From Glycomyces xiaoerkulensis (GTDB lineage: Bacteria > Actinomycetota > Actinomycetes > Mycobacteriales > Micromonosporaceae), in NCBI RefSeq assembly GCF_002798405.1, contig NZ_PGGV01000016.1, positions 124,001-188,000 on the forward strand: DNA of 64,000 nucleotides, in the 5' to 3' direction. Each line of letters opens with the position of its first letter. Positions within the stretch are counted from its first letter, which is position 1. The position numbers and the translations under genes are program-made. This document shows positions 24,011-32,560 of the stretch, piece after piece. The notes below the pieces were generated by a model, which worked only from the letters and a program-made list of their open reading frames with translations, was not told where the DNA came from and did not search any database.

Positions 24011-24523
24011 CTACTTCTCGATGCTCACCGAATTAATGACGATATCGTTCACCGGGCGGTCCTGCTGACCTGTCGGGGTCTTGGCGATCTGGTCGACCAC
24101 GGCCTTCGACTCGTCGTCGGCGACGGTCCCGAAGATGGCGTGCCGTCCGTTCAGTCCCGGCGTCGGGGCGACGGTGATGAAGAACTGGGAGCCGTTGGTG
24201 CCGGGCCCGGCGTTGGCCATCGCCAGCAGGTACGGCTGTCCGAAGTGCAGGTCGGGGTGGAATTCGTCGGCGAACTGGTATCCGGGGCCGCCCCGGCCGG
24301 TGCCGGTGGGATCGCCGCCCTGGATCATGAAGCCGTCGATGACACGGTGGAAGAGGCAACCGTCGTAGTACGGGCCCGAGCCGGGCCGACCGGTGTTGGG
24401 GTCGGTGTACTCCTTGGTTCCTTCGGCCAGTCCGACGAAGTTCGCGACCGTCTTGGGCGCGTGATCGTCGAGCAGTTCGATCCTGATGTCGCCGACGTTC
24501 GTCTGCAGAGTCGCCTTTGTCAT
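24011..24523 (-). CDS. Peptidyl-prolyl cis-trans isomerase (cyclophilin type)
   Basis: Product of 170 residues, a single cyclophilin domain. FHRVIDGFMIQGGDPTGTG contains the catalytic arginine, and GSQFFITVAPTPGLNGRHAIFG completes the active site. No signal peptide, so it is cytosolic. I chose ATG 24521-24523 (MTKATLQTN) as the family-typical start; an ATG three codons upstream is possible. It lies upstream of the rhomboid gene in the same direction, an arrangement conserved in many actinomycetes. Confidence 0.93.
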   Translation of the reverse strand: MTKATLQTNVGDIRIELLDDHAPKTVANFVGLAEGTKEYTDPNTGRPGSGPYYDGCLFHRVIDGFMIQGGDPTGTGRGGPGYQFADEFHPDLHFGQPYLLAMANAGPGTNGSQFFITVAPTPGLNGRHAIFGTVADDESKAVVDQIAKTPTGQQDRPVNDIVINSVSIEK

Positions 24524-24641
24524 GCCGTCCATGGTGCCAGACGCACCAGGTTGGTCCAACTTTCTACCCCGTTTCCCTCGACGAGTGTCGAAACCCGGTG
24601 CAACATGAGGGATACGGAGTTACCTGAAGGAGGCAAACACG

Positions 24642-25034
24642 ATGGGTTTCAGCCGGAATTCCACGGCGCCGGTCAAGGAGGTCAGGGAGAACCTGACCCA
24701 GGGGGCGACCAGCTTCAAGCGGGCGGGGTCCGCTGCGGCGAGAGGGACCAGGGAGGCGGCGGCGCCGAGGGTGAACGTCGTGCTGACCAAGGTCGGACTG
24801 AAGAAGCGGCGCGCTCCCAAGTGGCCCTGGGTGGCCGCGGGCGTCGGTGCGGGGGTCACGGCCGCCGCGGGCGCGGTCGCGTACCTGATGTACCGCCGCC
24901 GCAGCGAGTCGCTCGGCGAGTCATTGCTGGCCGACGAGCTCCTGGACGACACCGAGGAGGCCGAGAGGCGCCAGCAGCCGCAGATCACCGACGAGGCGAT
25001 CAATGAGGAACTGGTCGACAGCGTGTCGCGTTAG
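24642..25034 (+). CDS. Small membrane protein of unknown function
   Basis: Product of 130 residues. A basic amphipathic N-terminal half (residues 1-60) leads to a single membrane helix (about 63-86, WPWVAAGVGAGVTAAAGAVA), then YRRRSE and an acidic tail. The layout resembles the YtxH/DUF5324-type small envelope proteins of actinomycetes. A strong AAGGAGG ribosome site precedes ATG 24642. It is divergent from the cyclophilin gene. The conserved operon position suggests a minor envelope role, but nothing firmer can be said. Confidence 0.65.
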   Translation: MGFSRNSTAPVKEVRENLTQGATSFKRAGSAAARGTREAAAPRVNVVLTKVGLKKRRAPKWPWVAAGVGAGVTAAAGAVAYLMYRRRSESLGESLLADELLDDTEEAERRQQPQITDEAINEELVDSVSR

Positions 25035-25173
25035 CGGTGCGCACTCGGGCTCGGCTCGGTTCGATTGACGGCGCTCCCGGCGCGAAGCGCCGCGGGGCCC
25101 GCTTCCGGCTGTCCGGGCGGTGCCCGGGTCGGTGCGCGGCGCACACGCCGCGTCCGGATCGGGGCACCCTGAG

Positions 25174-25227
25174 CGGACGTTCAGACGGGCCGGGCCGATC
25201 GATCGGCCCGGCCCGTCTGAACGTCCG
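25174..25227. terminator. 54-bp perfect palindrome between convergent genes
   Basis: Each arm is 27 nt (25174-25200 and 25201-25227) with no loop, centred on GATC-GATC. Part of the left arm reads GTTCAGACGGGCCGGGCC. It lies 140 nt past the membrane-protein stop and 293 nt before the aminotransferase stop, so a bidirectional terminator or cruciform is the simplest reading. No U-run follows. The rest of the 485-nt gap (25035-25519) holds no supported gene; a further hairpin is at 25445-25478. Confidence 0.6.
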
Positions 25228-25444
25228 GACCGGTCGACGCGTTCCGACGGGAGAAAGAACGCCGGACCGGCGCCCTCGCCCCGGGGGGGAGTGGGCGAGT
25301 TCACCGGCCCGGCGCCAATGGGGGCGGGAATTCGGTCCTTCCACGCGGCCGTGCCGACCGATCGCTCCGGGAGCGAGGCCGACGACCACCGCGTTCACGA
25401 CTCCGATTCTCGCGTCCCTTCGACGTAATGTGAAGGGTTCGACA

Positions 25445-25478
25445 GTGGCGGTTATACGCCATGTCGCATAACCGCCAC
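25445..25478. terminator. Hairpin downstream of the aminotransferase gene
   Basis: GTGGCGGTTAT (25445-25455) pairs perfectly with ATAACCGCCAC (25468-25478) around a 12-nt loop, 42 nt past the stop of the minus-strand aminotransferase gene. Probably its terminator. Confidence 0.5.
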
Positions 25479-25519
25479 CAATCATCGACAATAGGTCTTG
25501 GGAGCGTTACCGCACGTGT

Positions 25520-26617
25520 TCATCGGGCTCGCGCGGCCTCGACGGCCTTGGCCAGGCGGCGCACCCCTTCGTCGATCCGGTCGGCGGGTACCGCCGAGTA
25601 GGCCAGCCGCAGGCAGGACTCGCCGCCGTCGACGACGAAGTCGGTGCCCTTGACCACCTGGACGCCCTCGTCGGCCGCGGCCGCGGCGACCTTGGCGCAG
25701 TCGACTCCCTCACCGAGGTCGACCCACAGGAAATAGCCGCCGTCGGGCACCACGAACTCGGCGTTCGGCAGGTGCGTACGCAGGGAGGCCGAAAGCTGGT
25801 CGACCCGCTCCTCGAGCGCCGCCTTGACCGTCGCGATCGACCGCTCCAAGTCGCCGGAGGCGGCGAACTGGTGGATGGTGGCCTGGGCGAACATGTTCGG
25901 CGCGATGTAGGTGTTGGTGGCGGCGGTGGCGATCCGCTTGATGAGATCCGCCGGACCGACGAGGTACCCCGTGCGCAGCCCCGGGCAGACGGTCTTGGAG
26001 AACGAGGAGGCGTAGACGACCCGGTCGTTCCGGTCCTGGGACAGCATCGTCGGGAACTGCCGGCCCCGGAAGCGGATGTCCAGGTAGGGGTCGTCCTCGA
26101 AGATGGTGAAGTCGTACTCCTCGGCCAGTCCGAGCAGGCGGGTGCGCTTCTCGCCCGAGAGCGTCACGCCGGCCGGGTTCTGGAAGTTCGGGATGATGTG
26201 GGCCAGTCTCGGCCGGACCCCGCCCTTGAGTACGCCTTCGAGCTCGTCGACGTCGACGCCGTCGGCCCGCACCGTCACCGGGTGGAGCTGCCCGTGCCGG
26301 TTGCGCAGGCCCAGCAGCGTCCGGTCGTAGGTGGGCCGCTCGACGATGACCGCGGCGTCGGGCTCGACCAGTTCGTCGAACAGGAACGCGTCGGCCTGCA
26401 TCGAGCCGTTCGTGACCAGGACGTTCTCGACGGCCACGTCGTGCTTGGCGGCGATCCACTCGCGCAGCGGCGGGTAGCCTACGGACGTGCCGTAGCCGGT
26501 GACCCGCGTCGGGTCGGAGTCGAGCGCGGCCGCGGCGGCGGCCTTGAGTCCTTCGGTGTCGACGATGTCGAGCGACGGGGCGCCCCGGGAGAATGAGATG
26601 ACGTCGGTGTTCGGCAT
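25520..26617 (-). CDS. PLP-dependent aminotransferase, class I/II (MocR-like catalytic domain without HTH)
   Basis: Product of 365 residues, fold type I. VSFSRGAP-like N-terminus (ISFSRGAPSL), NPAGVTLSGEKR for the cofactor ring, FEDDPYLDIRF and SSFSKTVCPGLRTGYLVGP with the PLP lysine. The sequence is closest in style to the AAA/LysN aminotransferases related to MocR regulators, but no DNA-binding domain precedes it. The amino donor is unknown. ATG 26615-26617 gives the compact start; a GTG two codons upstream is possible. It is divergent from the PEBP gene. Confidence 0.88.
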   Translation of the reverse strand: MPNTDVISFSRGAPSLDIVDTEGLKAAAAAALDSDPTRVTGYGTSVGYPPLREWIAAKHDVAVENVLVTNGSMQADAFLFDELVEPDAAVIVERPTYDRTLLGLRNRHGQLHPVTVRADGVDVDELEGVLKGGVRPRLAHIIPNFQNPAGVTLSGEKRTRLLGLAEEYDFTIFEDDPYLDIRFRGRQFPTMLSQDRNDRVVYASSFSKTVCPGLRTGYLVGPADLIKRIATAATNTYIAPNMFAQATIHQFAASGDLERSIATVKAALEERVDQLSASLRTHLPNAEFVVPDGGYFLWVDLGEGVDCAKVAAAAADEGVQVVKGTDFVVDGGESCLRLAYSAVPADRIDEGVRRLAKAVEAARAR

Positions 26618-26860
26618 GTCAACAGCGTATGCGGCCCGGCGGCCCGTCGTCGACCGCCCGCCCGGCGGCGTCGGGTCGGTCGCGCCGGTCGGCGACATGC
26701 GCACCGCCACGCGCGATACGGTGCTGATGCGGGGGTACCGCCGGGCCCCTTGGGGGTTCGCGGGTCCGCCGCATCGCGGCGCGGCGGGAATTCGCCCCCG
26801 CGAGCGTCGCCGAGCACGAGCATTGCCGAGCATTCATGATCAAGCATGAGGAGGAGATCG

Positions 26861-27376
26861 ATGACGCTCGATCGTCCGAAGGCTCCCTGGCCGTACGACT
26901 TCCTGCCGCGGGTTCCGTCGTTCGAGGTGACCTCGAACGACGTCTCCGACGGCGAGACGCTCCCTCCCGACCAGGTGGCCGGCAAGGACGTCTCGCCGCA
27001 CCTGGCCTGGTCGGGCTTCCCGTCCGAGACCGCGGCGTTCGCCGTCACCTGCTTCGACCCCGACGCCCCGAGCGGATCGGGCTGGTGGCACTGGATGGTG
27101 CTCGACCTCGACCCGTCGGTGACCGAACTGCCCTCCGGCGCCGACGCCGACCCGCCGGGCGGCACGGTGCAGTTGCGCAGCGACTCCGGCAAGGTCGGCT
27201 TCGCCGGGGCGGCCCCGCCTCCCGGCGACTACGAGCACCGCTACATCTTCGCCGTCCACGCGCTCAAGCAACGGTTGGATCTGCCGTCCGACACCTCGAT
27301 GGCGAAGGGGGCGGCCAACATCACCTTCAACGTCCTGGCGCGCGGACTGATCACGCCGGTGTACCGAAATGCCTGA
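26861..27376 (+). CDS. YbhB/YbcL family Raf-kinase-inhibitor-like protein (PEBP)
   Basis: Product of 171 residues. SPHLAWSGFP, CFDPDAPSGSGWWHWM and GDYEHRYIFAVHAL form the conserved anion-binding pocket of phosphatidylethanolamine-binding proteins. No signal peptide. Start at ATG 26861 because GAGGAGGAG stands just upstream; an in-frame ATG five codons earlier lacks a ribosome site. Bacterial members have no firmly established role. It overlaps the thiolase gene by 8 nt, so the two are probably co-translated. Confidence 0.9.
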   Translation: MTLDRPKAPWPYDFLPRVPSFEVTSNDVSDGETLPPDQVAGKDVSPHLAWSGFPSETAAFAVTCFDPDAPSGSGWWHWMVLDLDPSVTELPSGADADPPGGTVQLRSDSGKVGFAGAAPPPGDYEHRYIFAVHALKQRLDLPSDTSMAKGAANITFNVLARGLITPVYRNA

Positions 27377-28529
27377 GGCGGTCGTCCTCGCTGCCGCGCG
27401 CACACCGGTCGGCAAGCGCGGTGGCGCTCTCTCGGGAGTCCACGCCGTGGACCTGGCCTCGCACGCCCTGAACGCGGTGCTCGACCACGCCGGGCTGGAG
27501 CCGGACGCGGTCGACGACGTGATGCTCGGCTGCGTTTCGCAGGTCGGCGAGCAGTCCTGGAACGTGGCGCGCAACGCGGTGCTCGCCGCCGGGTGGCCCG
27601 AGGCGATCCCGGGCACCTCGATCGACCGGCAGTGCGGCTCCGGCCAGCAGGCGATCGCGAACGCGGCCGCGGCGGTCCTGGCCGGGCACGCCGACGTAGT
27701 GGTCGCCGGGGGCGTGGAGTCGATGACCCGGGTCCCGATGGGGTCGAACACGGGCGCCGGCGCCGGCGAGCCGTACGGGCCGGCGGTGCGCGATCGGTAC
27801 TCCGACCGGGTGGACGCCGCGCGGGCGATGCCGTTCGACCAGGGTGTGGGCGCCGAGCTGGTGGCCGAGCGGTACGGGATCCCGCGCGAGGCGATGGACG
27901 AGTTCTCGCTGGCCAGCCACCGGAAGGCCGCCGACGCGACCGACAAGGGCGCGTTCGAGGCCGAGATCGCGCCGCTGGCCGAGATGCGCGCCGACGAGGG
28001 GATCCGGCGGGACACGAACCGGGAGAAGCTGGCGGCGCTGCAGCCGGCGTTCCGCGCGGAGGGCTCGGTGACCGCCGGTTCGTCCTCGCAGATCTCGGAC
28101 GGGGCGGCGGCGCTGGTGGTCACCACCGACGAGCACGCTCGCCGACTCGGAGTGGCGCCGCTGGCGCGGATCGCGGCGGCCGCGACGGTCGGTGCGGATC
28201 CGGTGATGATGCTCGACGGGCCGATCCCGGCGACGGCGAGGATCCTGCGGCGGGCCGGCCTGGATCTGGACGAGATCGACGTGTTCGAGGTCAACGAGGC
28301 GTTCGCTTCGGTGCCGCTGGCGTGGCTGGCCGAGACCGGGGCCGACGAGGAGCGTCTCAATCCGCGCGGCGGCGCGATCGCGCTGGGCCACCCGCTGGGT
28401 GCCTCCGGCGCCCGGCTGGCGACGACGATGCTGCACTACATGCGGGACACCGGTGCGCATCGGGGCCTGCAGACGATGTGCGAGGGCGGCGGCATGGCGA
28501 ATGCGACGGTGTTCGAGCTGCTGCGCTAG
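27369..28529 (+). CDS. Acetyl-CoA C-acyltransferase (thiolase)
   Basis: Product of 386 residues, type II thiolase. Nucleophile Cys89 in DRQCGSGQQ, NEAFA, His341 in GGAIALGHPLGASGAR and Cys371 in CEGGGMANA form the complete active site. It either condenses two acyl-CoA units or performs the last step of beta-oxidation; the neighbours (PEBP, no dehydrogenase or hydratase) do not decide. An AT-rich palindromic cluster lies 5 nt after its stop. Confidence 0.93.
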   Translation: MPEAVVLAAARTPVGKRGGALSGVHAVDLASHALNAVLDHAGLEPDAVDDVMLGCVSQVGEQSWNVARNAVLAAGWPEAIPGTSIDRQCGSGQQAIANAAAAVLAGHADVVVAGGVESMTRVPMGSNTGAGAGEPYGPAVRDRYSDRVDAARAMPFDQGVGAELVAERYGIPREAMDEFSLASHRKAADATDKGAFEAEIAPLAEMRADEGIRRDTNREKLAALQPAFRAEGSVTAGSSSQISDGAAALVVTTDEHARRLGVAPLARIAAAATVGADPVMMLDGPIPATARILRRAGLDLDEIDVFEVNEAFASVPLAWLAETGADEERLNPRGGAIALGHPLGASGARLATTMLHYMRDTGAHRGLQTMCEGGGMANATVFELLR

Positions 28530-28533
28530 CGGA

Positions 28534-28588
28534 TCCTATAGGAAATATCCTATATCCTATAGGAAAGCCATCCTATAGGATATAGGAT
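28534..28588. repeat. AT-rich cluster of TCCTATAGGA palindromes
   Basis: Three copies of the 10-bp palindrome TCCTATAGGA (28534-28543, 28555-28564, 28571-28580) with intervening ATCCTAT half-sites. The stretch 28547-28564 and 28571-28588 form 18-nt perfect arms around AAGCCA. The DNA is strikingly AT-rich for this genome. It lies between the convergent thiolase and crgA genes, so it may be a terminator, but the iterated unit looks more like a protein-binding array. Confidence 0.6.
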
Positions 28589-28645
28589 TCGCGTCGCTTG
28601 GGTCGGGCCGGGGACCTCGGTCCGGCAGGGGCGTGCCGCCGGGGG

Positions 28646-28906
28646 TCACTTCCACTTGGAGAGGACCAGCAGGGCCGCGACCATGCTGGCGAATCCCACC
28701 GCGAGGTTCCAGTAGCCCCACACGCCGACCGGGTACTCCTGCCCTGACAAGTAGTACAGGGTCAGCCACCCGATGCCGATCACGATGAGCGCGACGGCGG
28801 TGATCGGCACCCACATCGGGCTGGGCTCGTAGCTGTCGCCGGCCTGGGAGCCCTTGCCGCTCGGGTTCGAGTAGACCTTCTTCTTTCGCACGCGTGACTT
28901 CGGCAT
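28646..28906 (-). CDS. crgA: Cell division protein CrgA
   Basis: Product of 86 residues. Basic N-terminus (MPKSRVRKKKVY), the conserved PSPMW lead-in, and two membrane helices (about 31-52 and 65-84) ending in SKWK, the exact CrgA layout. CrgA coordinates FtsZ-ring and peptidoglycan-synthesis proteins during septation in actinobacteria. A GGAGAG ribosome site precedes the ATG. It is divergent from the class E sortase gene, a neighbourhood conserved in the group. Confidence 0.95.
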   Translation of the reverse strand: MPKSRVRKKKVYSNPSGKGSQAGDSYEPSPMWVPITAVALIVIGIGWLTLYYLSGQEYPVGVWGYWNLAVGFASMVAALLVLSKWK

Positions 28907-29091
28907 CGAATACTCTCCAACTGGGGTACTTATCCAAAACCAGAGTACCGTGAGCACCGGTACACACCGCTTTGCCCGTTCGGGCGATACTTGAGATCGG
29001 GACGTGACCATACCCTGTCCTGAGGCGTTATGGTTACGGAGCCTTTTCCCAACGAGCCGATCACTTGATCCGACGGAGGCGAGATTCCCAG

Positions 29092-30267
29092 GTGAGCAAT
29101 CAGGAGTGGTCGCCGTTCGCGGAGGAGTCGCCGCCCGCGCCGCGACCGGACCGGGACCCCGGCCGGGCCACCCCGCCCCCGTCCGCTCCCCGGGCCTCGG
29201 CGTCCGTCTCGCCGCCGTCGACGCCGCAGGCGTCGAGCCCCAAACCGTCGCCGTATCCGCACGGGTCCGCGTCGGCACCGGGGCCGGGTCCGGCGCGCCC
29301 GTCCGGCGCCGCACGGCCCGCCGCCGATTCGGCACCGGCCGGGGCCGCCTCCGGGAAAGCCTCCGTGCCCGGCGGCGCGCCCGGCTCGAACCCGCCGCAC
29401 GATCAGACCATGCCCCTGCGGCCGCCCTCGACCGGCAAGCAGGGAGCCGGGGGCCTCATCCCCGAGCCCGACGGCACCGCGGTCCTTCCGCAGATCCCCT
29501 CCGGCGAGGTCCCCGCCCCGGCCGGCGCCGACAGCGAGGTCCGCAAGAAGCGGTCGGTCAAGCGCCACCGCGGCGACTTCGCCGGCGGCCTCCGCAAAGG
29601 CGTCCGCGGCGCCGGCGAGATCCTCATCAGCCTCGGCGTCATCGTCCTGCTGTACGCCGCCTACGAGATCTTCGGCGTCTCCGCCGAGATCAACGCCGCC
29701 CAGGACGACCTGTCCGGCGGCCTCGACGTCGTCTGGGACCAGACCGAGGCCGAGAGCGAGGAGGGCGTCGACGGGGCGCCGGTCCCCGAACTCGGCGACG
29801 CCTTCGCCCGCATGTGGGCCCCCGACATCCGCGCCGAGTCCTGGACCCTGGTCGAAGGCACCGATCTGTCCGACATCGAGTACGCGCCCGGCCGCTACCT
29901 CGACGGCGCCTACCCCGGCGAGCAGGGCAACTTCACCCTCGCCGGCCACAACGTGCCCGCGATCTTCCAGAAGATCCGCGACCTGGAGGTCGGCGACAAG
30001 GTCGTGATCGAGACCAAGGAGTCCTTCTACGTCTACGAGGTCCAAGAGCACGTCGTGGTCGACGAGACCGCGGTCGACATCACCGCGCCCGTCCCGCGGA
30101 ACCCCGGGACCCCGCCGGGCGAGGACGACTACTGGCTCACGCTGTTCACCTGCCACCCGCTGTGGGACAACTTCGAGCGCTACGTCGTCTTCGGCACCCT
30201 GACCGATACCCACGAGCGCGACCCGCAGGGCGATCTGCCCGACGAAGCGATCGACCCGGAGGCGTGA
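29092..30267 (+). CDS. Class E sortase
   Basis: Product of 391 residues. The first 165 are Pro/Ser/Ala-rich and probably cytosolic and disordered, then one membrane helix (about 183-200) and the sortase barrel. The catalytic triad is His286 in LAGHN, Cys354 in TLFTCHP and Arg363 in FERYVVFG. Class E enzymes of actinomycetes anchor proteins with LAxTG-type signals to the wall. GTG 29092 was chosen because a GGAGG stands upstream; an in-frame TTG at 29065 is less likely. A small membrane protein follows 1 nt later. Confidence 0.93.
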   Translation: MSNQEWSPFAEESPPAPRPDRDPGRATPPPSAPRASASVSPPSTPQASSPKPSPYPHGSASAPGPGPARPSGAARPAADSAPAGAASGKASVPGGAPGSNPPHDQTMPLRPPSTGKQGAGGLIPEPDGTAVLPQIPSGEVPAPAGADSEVRKKRSVKRHRGDFAGGLRKGVRGAGEILISLGVIVLLYAAYEIFGVSAEINAAQDDLSGGLDVVWDQTEAESEEGVDGAPVPELGDAFARMWAPDIRAESWTLVEGTDLSDIEYAPGRYLDGAYPGEQGNFTLAGHNVPAIFQKIRDLEVGDKVVIETKESFYVYEVQEHVVVDETAVDITAPVPRNPGTPPGEDDYWLTLFTCHPLWDNFERYVVFGTLTDTHERDPQGDLPDEAIDPEA

Positions 30268-30268
30268 G

Positions 30269-30583
30269 ATGTACGGATGGATCTGGAGGAAACTCCCCGG
30301 GGGCCTGCCGGGCAAGCTCATCGGGTCGCTCGCGCTGACCGCCGGTGCCTTCGCACTGCTGTGGTTCGTGGCCTTCCCGGCCGTCCGTCCGCACATGCCC
30401 TGGAGCAACGTCGAGGTCGACGGCGGGTCGCTGGTGAACGAGGAGGAGGGCGATGGCGAGCCCGCCGGAGACGAACCCACCTGCACACCCGGAGTCGACT
30501 GCCGCGACACCGACTTCGATCCCGAGGACTGGGAAACCGCGGCCCCTCCGGAAGACGCGGAGGACCAAGAGGGCGATGGGTAG
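30269..30583 (+). CDS. Small membrane protein linked to sortase E
   Basis: Product of 104 residues. One membrane helix (about 19-41, LIGSLALTAGAFALLWFVAF), then a long acidic tail rich in Glu and Asp with two cysteines (TCTPGVDC). It begins 1 nt after the sortase stop, with GGAGG before the ATG, and overlaps the next gene by 8 nt. Such small proteins sit between sortase E and the glutamine amidotransferase gene in many actinomycetes; the role is not known. Confidence 0.75.
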   Translation: MYGWIWRKLPGGLPGKLIGSLALTAGAFALLWFVAFPAVRPHMPWSNVEVDGGSLVNEEEGDGEPAGDEPTCTPGVDCRDTDFDPEDWETAAPPEDAEDQEGDG

Positions 30584-31172
30584 CGTCCTGGTCGTCGACT
30601 TCCGCGACTCCTTCGTCCACACCATCGTCAGCTACCTGCGCGCCGTCGGCGCCCGCGTGGAGGTGCGCCGGTCGGACGAGACCAGCGTCGCCGAGGCCGA
30701 GGCCCTGCTGCCGGCGGGGGTGCTGCTCTCGCCCGGACCCGGCCGACCCGAAGAGGCCCGGCTCGGCCACGACCTGCTCGACCGCTTCGCCGGCCGCGTA
30801 CCGATCCTCGGAGTGTGCCTGGGCCACCAGGTCATCGCCGAACACTGGGGCGCGACCGTCGCGCAGGCGCCGCAACTGCGGCACGGCGAGACCTCCCCGA
30901 TCGAGCACGACGGCGACGGCCTCTTCGCCGGCTGCGCCAACCCCCTGACGGCCACCCGCTACCACTCGCTCGCGGTCGAGCCCGACACCGTCGCACCGCC
31001 GCTGGAGGTCACCGCCACCACCGCCGACGGCCTCGTCATGGGGCTGCGCCACCGCGCCGCCGACGTCGAAGGCGTGCAGTTCCATCCCGAGTCCATCCTT
31101 ACCGAGGACGGCAGCGCCCTACTGGAGAACTGGCTGACGCGGATACCGGCCGCCGCTCGCCAGGACACATAG
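30576..31172 (+). CDS. pabA: Aminodeoxychorismate/anthranilate synthase glutamine amidotransferase subunit
   Basis: Product of 198 residues, a class I glutamine amidotransferase. Nucleophile Cys81 in LGVCLGHQ and the His-Glu pair in FHPES are present, with PGPGRP before them. It releases ammonia for a chorismate-using partner, most likely PabB (folate pathway); no partner gene is visible here, so TrpG function cannot be excluded. The start overlaps the upstream small gene. Protein kinase genes that follow it in streptomycetes are absent at this place. Confidence 0.85.
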   Translation: MGSVLVVDFRDSFVHTIVSYLRAVGARVEVRRSDETSVAEAEALLPAGVLLSPGPGRPEEARLGHDLLDRFAGRVPILGVCLGHQVIAEHWGATVAQAPQLRHGETSPIEHDGDGLFAGCANPLTATRYHSLAVEPDTVAPPLEVTATTADGLVMGLRHRAADVEGVQFHPESILTEDGSALLENWLTRIPAAARQDT

Positions 31173-31229
31173 GAGTCCGACGGTTGTCTAAGCTGTTATC
31201 GCAAGCGAACCCGCGGCGGGAGGTGGCCG

Positions 31230-31679
31230 TTGACCCGGCAGGACTGGAGTCCGCCCGATCGCCGCCACCCCGGCGGTCTCCTCATCGCGGGAATCGGGCT
31301 GCTCGCCGTCGGCGGCTGGCAGATCTTCATCGGCTACGCCATCGCACAGGGCGAGGCGTTCGTCCTCTCCGGCGGCGCCTACTGGTACCGCACCGACAGC
31401 CCCGGATGGGGCTGGGTCAACGTCGCCGTCGGCGCCTCCGCACTCCTGATCGGACTGGTCCTGGTCGCCGCCCCGCGGCGCCCGCGCCGCGTCCGCGCCT
31501 GGGCGGCCGCGACGCTGCTGATCACCGTCGTCTCGGCGGTGAACCAATGCCTCCTGGCCCCGCAGTTCCCCTTCCAATCGACGTTCGTCCTCGCCGTCGA
31601 CGTGTTCGTCATCTGGGCGGTGACCACGCAGGTCCAACCGCCCCGCGAGAGCGGCGACGACCACCGCATCCCCCGTTGA
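31230..31679 (+). CDS. Four-helix membrane protein (DUF7144-like)
   Basis: Product of 149 residues from a TTG start at 31230, supported by GGGAGG 6 nt upstream (31218-31223). Four membrane helices with GWGWVNVAVGASALLIGL between the second and third, typical of small actinomycete membrane proteins of unknown function. No catalytic motif. It lies in the same direction as pabA and the YihY gene, with gaps of 57 and 37 nt. Confidence 0.7.
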   Translation: MTRQDWSPPDRRHPGGLLIAGIGLLAVGGWQIFIGYAIAQGEAFVLSGGAYWYRTDSPGWGWVNVAVGASALLIGLVLVAAPRRPRRVRAWAAATLLITVVSAVNQCLLAPQFPFQSTFVLAVDVFVIWAVTTQVQPPRESGDDHRIPR

Positions 31680-31716
31680 CACCCGCCGCCCGGCCCGGGC
31701 TGGCACGATAGTGGCC

Positions 31717-32556
31717 ATGGGCCGGAGATCACTGGTGGCCGCGGTCAAGCGGTTCATAACCGAAAGCCGCTTCGACAACGCCGCGGCGCTCACCTACTAC
31801 TCGGTGCTGTCGCTGTTCCCGGCGATCCTGGTGGGCACCTCCATCATCGGCCTGCTCGGCGACGACGCCACCGACGCCCTCCTCGACGGCGTCCGCGAGC
31901 TGCTGCCGGCCGACAGCGCCGAAATCGTCGAAGACGCCGTCGACCGCCTCCAGACCGACCCGGCCACCGCCGGCGTGCTCGCGGCCGTCGGCCTCCTCGC
32001 CGCCCTGTGGGCCGCCTCGAACTACATCGGCGCGTTCATGCGGGCTACCAACGCGGTCAACGGGACCGAGGAGACGCGCAAACTGTGGATCGTCCTCATC
32101 GTCCGCGTGGTGCTCACGGTGGTGGTCGGCGCGCTCACCGCGGTGTGCGCGGTGGTGGCCGCCACCGGCGGCACCGTCGCCGCCGAGTTCGGCCGGGCCT
32201 TCGGTGCCGGCGCTGTCGCCTCGACCTTCTGGCAATGGGTCAAGTGGCCGACCATCCTGGTGCTGGTGATGGTGATCGTGGCGCTGCTGTACTGGCTGTC
32301 GCCGGCGGTGCGCACCACCTTCCGGTTCCGCGCCCCCGGAGCGGTACTGGCGGTCGTGCTCTGGGTCGCCGCCTCGGCCCTGTTCGGGCTGTACGTGGCC
32401 AACTTCGGCAACTACGAGCAGACCTACGGCACGCTCGGCGGCGCCATCGTGTTCCTGGTGTGGCTGTGGATCACCAACGCGGTGCTGCTGTTCGGATCCG
32501 AATACAACGCCTCGGCCCTCCGGCCCGAGCGCGAGGACGAAGCCGCCGCCGGATGA
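31717..32556 (+). CDS. YihY/BrkB family membrane protein
   Basis: Product of 279 residues with six membrane helices. Family landmarks are NAAALTYYSVLSLFPAIL near the N-terminus, LWAASNYIGAFMRATN, and the closing YGTLGGAIVFLVWLWITN. Once annotated as ribonuclease BN in error, these proteins are inner-membrane proteins of uncertain function. A GTG two codons earlier (31711) is a possible start; no strong ribosome site distinguishes them. A charged tail ends the protein. Confidence 0.9.
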   Translation: MGRRSLVAAVKRFITESRFDNAAALTYYSVLSLFPAILVGTSIIGLLGDDATDALLDGVRELLPADSAEIVEDAVDRLQTDPATAGVLAAVGLLAALWAASNYIGAFMRATNAVNGTEETRKLWIVLIVRVVLTVVVGALTAVCAVVAATGGTVAAEFGRAFGAGAVASTFWQWVKWPTILVLVMVIVALLYWLSPAVRTTFRFRAPGAVLAVVLWVAASALFGLYVANFGNYEQTYGTLGGAIVFLVWLWITNAVLLFGSEYNASALRPEREDEAAAG

Positions 32557-32560
32557 CCGC

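Noticed and set aside
28534-28588. CRISPR repeat array
   Set aside because: The repeats are short palindromes without uniform spacers, and no cas genes are present.
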